Source: Bacteroidales bacterium
GTDB lineage: Bacteria > Bacteroidota > Bacteroidia > Bacteroidales > F082
Reading direction: 5' to 3'
DNA length: 17,360 nt
Assembly (NCBI GenBank): GCA_024762735.1
Contig: JANTGU010000015.1
Location: 1-17,360 of the forward strand
The notes beneath the pieces are model-generated. The model ran no database searches, was not told the DNA's origin, and saw nothing but the letters and a program-made list of their open reading frames with translations. Positions 8,336 to 14,989 of the stretch are shown here, in pieces; the stretch's first letter is position 1, and each line of letters starts with the position of its first letter. The translations under genes were made by a program, and so were the position numbers.

Positions 8336-9816
8336 GAACACCGGTTTTATTTATAGCAATTCCCCTCTTGGCGGCCTTTTTGATTCCGCTAATTGGGATG
8401 GTTTGGAAAGAGTCGGTTAGGATTATACCCGGACTGGTTCTTGCTTATCTATTAGTATTAGCCATCAATCTTTTGAGCTATGTTACAGTTAACGGACCTA
8501 TTGTAGAGGTTATTGCCGGTTGGGCTCCTCCTATAGGGATTAACCTTGTATTCAATGCTTTCTCGGGATTTTTGGTTACGATTATGGTTTTTATGGGGCT
8601 TTTGGTTTGGCTTTACAGCTACCGTTTTAAAAGCAACGTTGAATACGAAGCTGCCCGTAAGTATTTTCTCTTGTTAATGATGCTCGTTACCGGTTCGGTA
8701 GGCATTGTTTTGACAGGTGATATTTTTAACATGTTCGTGTTTATCGAAATCACGGGGATTTCGGGTTATGCTTTAACCGCCTTTTATACCGGTCGCGATA
8801 GTGCCGAAGCTTCCTTTAAATATTTAATGATGGGTTCCATAGCATCGGTGTTGTTGCTGTTGGCCATCATGATTATTTATTCACAACTCGGTACACTGAA
8901 CATGGCTGACGTGGCATCAAAGATGCATCTGATGGATCCCAAGTTAAAAGCAGTATCCTTTATACTGTTTGTAATTGCCCTGGGTATCGAAGCCGAGGTT
9001 TTCCCGCTGAACGGTTGGGCACCCGATGCTTATGCTGAAGCTCCCGGCCCGGTAGGTGCTGCTTTTGCAGGTATTGTGGTTAAAGCAGCAGTTTATGCCC
9101 TGATTCGTTACACCTACACCATTTTTGATTTATCAGGAGCTTTCAACCTGTTAATCATTATTGGATTAATCACGCTGGTTGTGGCCGAGGTGGCTGCTAT
9201 CCGTCAGGAAAAACTGAAAAGGATGTTGGCTTACTCTTCCATAGGGCAAATGGGATTGGTTTTGGTTTCGTTTGGTATTGGTACCAAGGAAGGCGTTTTT
9301 GCTGCCCTGTTTATCATGTTAAACCACGCCATTATTAAACCATTGCTCTTCTTTAGTGGAAGTTACCTGGTTTATCACTCCAAGAAAAAAATGATTTCTG
9401 ATGTGGATGGTATGGGCAAGCTTGCTCCTTTGACTTCTATCTTGTTTACCCTGGGTGCTTTTGCCATCGTGGGCCTTCCGCCCTTTGCAGGGTTCTGGAG
9501 TAAATTATCGTTTTTAATGGCTGCCGCCGACAGCAACATGCTGCTCATCATCGGCCTGATTTTGACGGTAAGTGTGGTGGAGCTGGTATATTACATGCGC
9601 GTGGTGAACAGAATCTTCTTCTTTAAGCGGGCTACTCATTTACTGGCAAGACGTCCCACTTTTAATGCTTACGTGGTAATGATTGTTTTAGGCCTGATGA
9701 TTTTGGGTATCGGTTTTTATCCCGACAGCGTTTCAAATTACCTGCATCATGCTGCCAACAGCTTATTCGATAAGTCTCAGTATATTCATAGTGTGTTAAC
9801 TGCAACAATACAATAG
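8329..9816 (+). CDS. mrpD: MrpD-type antiporter-like subunit (MbxH-like)
   Basis: A 495-residue multi-helix protein of the MrpD/NuoN/NuoM family (proton-conducting membrane transporter domain), of normal length. Key ionisable residues are Glu140 in FVFIEITGISGYAL (the conserved TM5 glutamate), Lys252 in VVKAAVYAL, His333 in LNHAIIKPLL, Lys337 in the same motif, and Lys392 in GFWSKLSFL (the TM12 lysine). The helix 7 motif reads GIEAEVFPLNGWAPDAY. Glu221 stands where most MrpD/NuoL/M/N proteins have the pump lysine (GIKAA.FPLH.W.PDAY). It should be one of two pumping or antiport units of the membrane arm. Confidence 0.93.
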   Translation: MVGTPVLFIAIPLLAAFLIPLIGMVWKESVRIIPGLVLAYLLVLAINLLSYVTVNGPIVEVIAGWAPPIGINLVFNAFSGFLVTIMVFMGLLVWLYSYRFKSNVEYEAARKYFLLLMMLVTGSVGIVLTGDIFNMFVFIEITGISGYALTAFYTGRDSAEASFKYLMMGSIASVLLLLAIMIIYSQLGTLNMADVASKMHLMDPKLKAVSFILFVIALGIEAEVFPLNGWAPDAYAEAPGPVGAAFAGIVVKAAVYALIRYTYTIFDLSGAFNLLIIIGLITLVVAEVAAIRQEKLKRMLAYSSIGQMGLVLVSFGIGTKEGVFAALFIMLNHAIIKPLLFFSGSYLVYHSKKKMISDVDGMGKLAPLTSILFTLGAFAIVGLPPFAGFWSKLSFLMAAADSNMLLIIGLILTVSVVELVYYMRVVNRIFFFKRATHLLARRPTFNAYVVMIVLGLMILGIGFYPDSVSNYLHHAANSLFDKSQYIHSVLTATIQ

Positions 9817-9828
9817 GAGAACAAAGAA

Positions 9829-11679
9829 ATGGACATGTTAACATTAATATTATTATTATTTTTAGGTGGGGCTATCGTTACCTGGTTAGGTGGCAAATTA
9901 AGCCCTGTCGTGGGCGATCTGCTGTTTTTAGCTACCATTATTATTCCTGCAGGGATGTTTTTTACAGGCGTTCCGGTTGGCGAGGTAACTCATTTACATG
10001 CACTCGGCCTTACCCTTACCTGGGGCTTAACACCCTTGAGCTATTTGTTCTCGATGATTGTGGTGGGCCTTGGCATCCTCCTCGCTATTTATGCTGTACC
10101 TTTTATGAAAGGGAAACAAAAAACGGGAGCCTTTTATTTTAACTTTACCCTGTCGGTGATGTCGATGCTGGGAATTCTTGCCAGCAAAGACTGGGTATCC
10201 TTCTTTATCTTTTGGGAAATTATGACCTGGTCATCTTACCTGATGGTAATTCTTAATGGTAAAGAGGTACAGCGCGTTGGGATTAAATATTTTATATTTT
10301 CAGCCATTGGTGCTTATGCCATGTTAATGGCCATGGTGGTTATGAATAGTCAACTGCATAGTTTTTTACTGGCAGACACGTTTAATAACTTCCAGCATTT
10401 AACTACCGGCAATCAAATATTAATTCCCATTTTGTTGTTGGTAGCCTTTGGTGTTAAAAGTGCCATGATGCCCTTGCATGTTTGGGCTCCCGATGCCTAT
10501 AGCAACGCACCCATGGCCTATACCGGACTTTTCTCGGGTGCCCTGTCTAAAATGGGTATTTACGGAATGGTATTGGTAATGGTTACCATGATTAATCAAT
10601 TGCCGGAGGGAACGCTGATAAGAGATATCATTGCCTGGATAGGTGGTTTTACAGCTGCTGCGGCAACCTTGTGGGCAATTACACAAGATGATGGTAAAAA
10701 ACTCCTTGCCTGGTCTTCGGTTGGGCAGATGGGTTACATCATTGTCGGGGTTGCTATTGGAACGCCTTTGGCCATGCTCGCTGCCCTGTTTCTCGTGGTT
10801 ATTCACGCCATGTTTAAGGGGAGTTTGTTTATGGTGGTGGGTGCCATCGAAAAACAAACCGGCACCACCGATTTTAAAGAGGTAAACGGCCTTATTAGAA
10901 AAATGCCCTGGACTTTTATTTCGGCGCTTATTTCGGTAATTGCCCTGGCCGGTATTCCTCCTTTGGCAGGATTTGTTTCCAAATGGATGCTCTACGAAGC
11001 TTTGATTCAAAATAACAATTACATATTGGTTATTTTATTGTTCTTTGCTTCCACGGCAGGTTTCTTGTACTGCTACAAATTCCTCCACGGATACTTTTTA
11101 GGACAAGAAGAACCGGAGTGGGCTCATGTAAAAGAAGCCCCGGTTGCCATGGTTATTCCTATGTTGCTGTTAGCTTTGGGAACTTTTGTTTTAGGTACAT
11201 ACCCTCAACTTTTATTTAAACCCATCGATGCTGCCTTACAGTATGTAGGATACGATGCTACCGGTGGTCGTTTGTGGGGCGAATCGCTACTGTTTTCGCA
11301 ATGGGGTGATGTGGTTACCTTACAACCTATTTTGTATGTTGTGCTGGCTGTATTTGTTTTCTTTGCCCTTTTCCTGTGGTTTAAAGGAACCAAAGGAACC
11401 CGTTATGTTTCAACCAAAGATATCAGTACTTCCGGTGAGCTTCCTAAAGAGTGGGAAAACCTTACCTTCAAGGTTAACTTTATGCAACCTTTTGAGCGTG
11501 CTATCGAGCCTTTCCTGAAAAGACAAGTAGATAAATATTATACGGCCTTTGGTAACGGAATGGAAGCGCTGTTTGAATTTACCAGACGTATCTATACCGG
11601 TAATGGTCAAACATATGCAATTTACGCGGTTCTGTTTTTAGCATTGTTATTGCTGTTCAGAGTTAATTTGTTCGGATAA
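9829..11679 (+). CDS. mbxH': NuoL/MbhH'-like antiporter subunit with C-terminal extension (MbxH'-like)
   Basis: A 616-residue polytopic protein of the NuoL/MrpA/HyfB family and the second antiporter-like subunit. It carries the full set of pump residues: Glu130 in FFIFWEIMTWSSYL, Lys210 in AFGVKSAMMPLHVWAPDAY, Lys241 in ALSKMGIYG, Lys330 in IHAMFKGSLF, and Lys385 in GFVSKWMLYE. After about residue 510 come a polar segment (about 520-565), an amphipathic stretch (RAIEPFLKRQVDKYY) and a last helix (AIYAVLFLALLLLFRVNLF), resembling the lateral-helix region of MbhH'/NuoL-type subunits. Its position next to the NuoH-like gene fits a unit at the junction of the membrane and redox arms. It is shorter than MrpA, whose tail is supplied by the two earlier genes. 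Confidence 0.9.
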   Translation: MDMLTLILLLFLGGAIVTWLGGKLSPVVGDLLFLATIIIPAGMFFTGVPVGEVTHLHALGLTLTWGLTPLSYLFSMIVVGLGILLAIYAVPFMKGKQKTGAFYFNFTLSVMSMLGILASKDWVSFFIFWEIMTWSSYLMVILNGKEVQRVGIKYFIFSAIGAYAMLMAMVVMNSQLHSFLLADTFNNFQHLTTGNQILIPILLLVAFGVKSAMMPLHVWAPDAYSNAPMAYTGLFSGALSKMGIYGMVLVMVTMINQLPEGTLIRDIIAWIGGFTAAAATLWAITQDDGKKLLAWSSVGQMGYIIVGVAIGTPLAMLAALFLVVIHAMFKGSLFMVVGAIEKQTGTTDFKEVNGLIRKMPWTFISALISVIALAGIPPLAGFVSKWMLYEALIQNNNYILVILLFFASTAGFLYCYKFLHGYFLGQEEPEWAHVKEAPVAMVIPMLLLALGTFVLGTYPQLLFKPIDAALQYVGYDATGGRLWGESLLFSQWGDVVTLQPILYVVLAVFVFFALFLWFKGTKGTRYVSTKDISTSGELPKEWENLTFKVNFMQPFERAIEPFLKRQVDKYYTAFGNGMEALFEFTRRIYTGNGQTYAIYAVLFLALLLLFRVNLFG

Positions 11680-11693
11680 AAAATTATAGACAA

Positions 11694-12623
11694 ATGGAAT
11701 ATATATTAATAAAAACGTTAGAGGCAATGGCCACATTTGTTCTCGCGTTTATCGTGGGGATGACTTACGGAGGAGTTGTTCGTAAAATTACCGGGAGAGC
11801 GCACAATCGTTTAGGGCCTCCCTGGTATCAGAACTTCATCGATGCCTTTAAGCTTCTTTCAAAAACCCGCGGAATTCACCACGGTGCGATGCACTTCCTG
11901 GGGGCTGCCTTTTTAATGGTTACCTCGGTGGTTTCGTTGATGATTATCCCTGTTTTGGCACCCGGCGGAGATGCCTGGTACAACAGCTGGTTTACCAATA
12001 TGAATTTTAATGGAGACCTGATCTTCCTTATTTATATCATGACCTTTGGACCGTTGGGTATGGCCATGGGTGCCGGGCAAACCGGAAACCCGAACTCATC
12101 CATCGGGGTTACTCGTGGATTGAGTCAGATGGTAGGCTTTGAAATTCCCTGGGTAATGGCTTTGGTGGCGTTGATGATTACTTATAAAACAACCTCTGTG
12201 GTTGACTTTATGAACATCCAGCGCGAAACCGGTACCTGGCTCATGTTTGCCAACCCGTTTGCCTTTATTGCCGCTGTGTTGGCTATGCTGGGTATGTTCA
12301 GATATTCTCCTTTCGACATCGTGGGGGCCCCTACCGAGCTGGCATCAGGTCCTGTTTCGGAAAACGGTGGTAAATTTTTATTTACCATGATGTCGTCAGG
12401 GTCGGTATTTACCTTCGCAAAATTGGTGTTGTATGTCGATTTGTTTATGGGCGGAGCCAACAACCTGGTAATGCTCGTGGTAAAAACATTTCTGCTTTAC
12501 ATGATTCCCGTTTTATATGGCATAGTTAGTCCCCGTTATCGCACCGAACAAGCGGTAAGATGGTTCTGGGGATGGCCAACCTTTATTGGCTTGCTGGCTA
12601 TTTTATATGCTGTTATATTTTAA
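11694..12623 (+). CDS. mbxM: NuoH-like membrane anchor subunit (MbhM/MbxM-like)
   Basis: A 309-residue polytopic protein of the NuoH/HycD/EchB family, which anchors the redox module and links it to the antiporter-like subunits. Visible motifs are GRAHNRLGPPWYQNFIDAFK (34-53, the R-x-GP...Q...D..K loop), GVTRGLSQMVGFEIPW (138-153; Glu150 corresponds to the conserved membrane-embedded glutamate) and SPFDIVGAPTELASGP (205-220). The last motif aligns with the PFD...E...EL..G loop of NuoH, but with APTEL in place of the acidic EAExEL form, as is common in hydrogenase-type members. Length is typical. No quinone-site assignment can be made. Confidence 0.9.
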   Translation: MEYILIKTLEAMATFVLAFIVGMTYGGVVRKITGRAHNRLGPPWYQNFIDAFKLLSKTRGIHHGAMHFLGAAFLMVTSVVSLMIIPVLAPGGDAWYNSWFTNMNFNGDLIFLIYIMTFGPLGMAMGAGQTGNPNSSIGVTRGLSQMVGFEIPWVMALVALMITYKTTSVVDFMNIQRETGTWLMFANPFAFIAAVLAMLGMFRYSPFDIVGAPTELASGPVSENGGKFLFTMMSSGSVFTFAKLVLYVDLFMGGANNLVMLVVKTFLLYMIPVLYGIVSPRYRTEQAVRWFWGWPTFIGLLAILYAVIF

Positions 12624-12636
12624 AAATTATTGAAGA

Positions 12637-13188
12637 ATGTATAACGATAAGAATTCAAAAAAGATAGTTGAGACAATTCAAAACTGGGCACGGAGCCACT
12701 CCGTTTGGGTGTTAGCCTACGGAACAGGTTGCGGTGCCATTGAAATTGCTCCAACCATGACTTCAAGATACGATGCCGAGCGTTTGGGATTCAGGGGTGC
12801 TGCCACCCCGCGCCAGGCTGATGTGATGCTCATTACCGGTTACCTGACGGTTAAAACCGTGAAAAGGGTAGTGCGTGTTTACGAGCAAATGCAAAGTCCT
12901 AAATATGTGGTGGGATTTGGTTCCTGTACCATCAATGGCGGCATGTATTACGACTCGTACAATACCATTAACTTACTCGACAGGTATTTGCCCGTGGATG
13001 TTTATATCAACGGCTGTATGCCCCGGCCTGAAGCAGTTATTGCAGGCTTGGCCAAGCTGCAGCAAATTATCCGCGAAGGAAAAGCCAATGGTGCCGAAAA
13101 ATACCTTGAAAACCTTGAGTGGTATAAGGAGAATCAGCGTAAAATTGCTCCTAATTGGATTGCAAAAGCACCTGACTTAAACTGGTAA
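12637..13188 (+). CDS. mbxJ: NuoB-like Fe-S subunit with only three cysteines (MbxJ/MbsJ-like)
   Basis: A 183-residue soluble subunit of the NuoB/MbhJ family that should hold the proximal [4Fe-4S] cluster at the end of the electron chain. Cysteines are Cys32 (in YGTGCGAIEI), Cys97 (GFGSCTINGGMYYDSYN) and Cys127 (INGCMPRPEAVIAGL), and there are no others. In complex I the first motif is a tandem C-C; here the second is glycine (C-G). In MBH-type hydrogenases the corresponding motif is C-x-G-C. One of the four usual cluster ligands is therefore missing. This recalls the site-differentiated cluster proposed as the sulfur-reducing site of the Pyrococcus MBS complex (known from literature; alignment here done by eye). 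A quinone-reducing complex I function is unlikely. Confidence 0.9.
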   Translation: MYNDKNSKKIVETIQNWARSHSVWVLAYGTGCGAIEIAPTMTSRYDAERLGFRGAATPRQADVMLITGYLTVKTVKRVVRVYEQMQSPKYVVGFGSCTINGGMYYDSYNTINLLDRYLPVDVYINGCMPRPEAVIAGLAKLQQIIREGKANGAEKYLENLEWYKENQRKIAPNWIAKAPDLNW

Positions 13189-13209
13189 AATAACGATAAA
13201 GAAAAAGTT

Positions 13210-13776
13210 ATGAAAGAGATAAAAGATAAAATGATTGCTCAAATTAACGCTGCGTTTCCCGAAGCGGTAAACAAAGCGTATGATGGCAATCGTTTGGATT
13301 TCACCGTTCATAAAGATGCTATTCCCGGTTTTCTTTCGCACATGAAAGATCAACTTGGTTTCAGACATCTTTCGCATATAGCTTATGTTGACTGGATTGA
13401 GGAGAATGAGTTTGAACTGGTTTACCTGCTTTGGTCACCAACCGATAAAGTAAAACTTTTTGTTCACACTCGTATCGACCGTGAAAATCCCGTAATGCAT
13501 AATATTGATATGATTTGGCGTCAGGCTAACACCTATCAAAGAGAAATTAAAGAGATGCTGGGAATCGATTTTCCTGATATGGTAGCTCCCGATGAGTTTA
13601 TTCTGGAAGACTGGGACGATATTCCTCCTTTCAGAAGAGACTTTGACACCTTAGAGTATGTAAACCGCACTTTCTGGCACCGTCCGGGACGGGAAGATGC
13701 TCAGGATGTGCGTGAAACCATCTCCAAACGTTCGGGTGAAGAAATTCCTGATTTTGCAAAAAAATACTCCAGATAG
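13210..13776 (+). CDS. mbxK: NuoC-like subunit (MbhK/MbxK-like)
   Basis: A 188-residue hydrophilic protein of the complex I 30-kDa/NuoC/HycE-N family. The diagnostic C-terminal block is visible: IWRQANTYQREIKEMLGIDF (about 101-120) followed by PDMVAPDEFILEDWDDIPPFRRDF, matching the W..A.WyEREvyDmfGI.F..H...RRil..dW...PlRKDF pattern of NuoC. It carries no cofactor in the family and serves as scaffold between the large and small subunits. It starts 21 bp after the NuoB-like stop, and its stop is 2 bp before the large-subunit ATG. It is not fused to NuoD, as it is in some bacteria. Confidence 0.9.
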   Translation: MKEIKDKMIAQINAAFPEAVNKAYDGNRLDFTVHKDAIPGFLSHMKDQLGFRHLSHIAYVDWIEENEFELVYLLWSPTDKVKLFVHTRIDRENPVMHNIDMIWRQANTYQREIKEMLGIDFPDMVAPDEFILEDWDDIPPFRRDFDTLEYVNRTFWHRPGREDAQDVRETISKRSGEEIPDFAKKYSR

Positions 13777-13778
13777 TT

Positions 13779-14882
13779 ATGAGAGAAAAGGCAACAACAT
13801 TATATTTAGGACCTCAGCACCCCGGTATTACCGGAAACATGATGGTGCGTTTGAAAGTGATGGGTGATACCATCGTGAGCGCTCAAACAGAGGTTGGGTA
13901 CCTTCACAGAGCTTTTGAAAAATTGCAGGAAAGAAGAAACTGGCTGAACAGCTTTACGCTGATGTGCCGTTTCTGTGTGCCCGAAACCGATCCTATGGAA
14001 AACCTTTATGCCCGTGCGGTTGAATCACTCGATAACATTGAGGTGCCCGAGCGTGCAAAATACATCCGTGTGATGGTGCTTGAACTGGCCCGTATTGCTA
14101 CCCAACTCATGTGGTATGCAGGACAAAACGGTTCGCTGGGACTTTATACCATGGGACAGTGGTCGATTGGTGACAGGGATTATATTCTTGATCTGTTTGA
14201 ACAACTTACCGGTGGACGGGTATATCACATGTACCAGTGGCCGGGGGGTGTTCGTCGTGACCTGCCTGAAGGATTTGAGGGTAAAGTGCTCAGGACATTG
14301 GATTACTTGGAAAAGAGGTTAAAAGACTATGACGATTTGATGTTTTCCAACTCTATTTTCCAGAAAAGGACTCAGGGTGTGGGATACGTTCCTAAAGAGA
14401 GCATCATTGAACATGGTGTGGTAGGTCCGGTTCTTCGTGGTGCCGGTATCCGTAGCGACATCCGTATTGATGAACCTTACGAAGTGTATGATAAGCTGGA
14501 TTTCGAAATTCCTACCCAGGAAGGTAGCGATATATGGGCAAGGGCATTGGTTCGTCGTGCCGAAGTGCACCAGTCAATCCGTATTATTCGTCAGGTGCTC
14601 GATCAAATGCCCAAAGGCGAATTTAATACCAGCATTCCAAACCCGATGAAATGGCGGGTGAAAGCAGGCGATACTTATGTAAGAGCTGAATCAGCTCGTG
14701 GCGAAGTGGGTTACTATGCTGTATCTGATGGAACCATCCACCCTCGCAGAATGCATTTACGTGGGGCTGCTTATGTTCATGCTATTACGCTGCTCGAAAA
14801 CATTCTTCCGGGACAAAATGTGGCTGACGTTTCAGCCATTATGAACAGTCTTGGTACCTGTGCACCGGAGATTGAGAGATAA
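13779..14882 (+). CDS. mbxL: NuoD/[NiFe]-hydrogenase large-subunit homologue, degenerate metal site (MbxL/MbsL-like)
   Basis: A 367-residue homologue of complex I NuoD and the large subunit of group 4 [NiFe] hydrogenases. Family motifs are YLGPQHPGITGN (9-20), EVGYLHRAFEKLQERRNW (38-55), QWPGGVRRDLPEG (153-165), RGAGIRSDIR (220-229) and RAESARGEVGYYAVSDG (302-318). A [NiFe] site needs two CxxC pairs. The N-terminal pair is present (Cys63-x-x-Cys66, MCRFC). The C-terminal DPCxxCxxR/H is replaced by GTCAPEIER, that is Cys361-x-x-Glu364-x-x-Arg367, and the protein ends exactly there with no cleavable tail. The ExxR ending is what I recall being described for MBX/MBS. The subunit therefore should not bind Ni-Fe, and no maturation protease or hyp genes are in the window. 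Confidence 0.92.
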   Translation: MREKATTLYLGPQHPGITGNMMVRLKVMGDTIVSAQTEVGYLHRAFEKLQERRNWLNSFTLMCRFCVPETDPMENLYARAVESLDNIEVPERAKYIRVMVLELARIATQLMWYAGQNGSLGLYTMGQWSIGDRDYILDLFEQLTGGRVYHMYQWPGGVRRDLPEGFEGKVLRTLDYLEKRLKDYDDLMFSNSIFQKRTQGVGYVPKESIIEHGVVGPVLRGAGIRSDIRIDEPYEVYDKLDFEIPTQEGSDIWARALVRRAEVHQSIRIIRQVLDQMPKGEFNTSIPNPMKWRVKAGDTYVRAESARGEVGYYAVSDGTIHPRRMHLRGAAYVHAITLLENILPGQNVADVSAIMNSLGTCAPEIER

Positions 14883-14989
14883 AAAGTATAGAGTGCCTGA
14901 AGTTTGGAATACCTGGAGTTGTTGATACAACAAGCGGACAAACAAAAAGGCAATCATTTAAAGAAGACAAAAAACAAAAACATAAAACA
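14883..14989 (+). other. Longest gap inside the operon, before the fusion flavoprotein
   Basis: This is a 107-bp spacer where all other gaps are at most 21 bp. It contains a short inverted repeat, GTTGT-TGAT-ACAAC (14918-14931 region). It also has TTTG (14903-14906) 19 bp before a TACAACAA that matches only the TA of the -7 box. That makes it a weak candidate for an internal promoter or processing site. The stretch just before the ATG at 14990 is A-rich, as often seen at Bacteroidota starts. No ORF was recognised in it. Confidence 0.3.

Noticed and set aside
10420..11010. 196-codon antisense open frame inside the NuoL-like gene
   Set aside because: It is a shadow of a strongly conserved coding region. 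Its composition is His/Asn/Gln-rich with no recognisable domain and no start signals.
5837..14882. Canonical respiratory complex I (nuo) operon
   Set aside because: NuoE/F/G and NuoA/J are absent, the NuoB-like protein lacks the tandem cysteines, and a full Mrp-type module is present with Mbx gene order.
13779..14882. Functional [NiFe] hydrogenase large subunit
   Set aside because: The second CxxC pair is missing (CAPE), there is no cleavable C-terminal tail, and no maturation genes are in the window.
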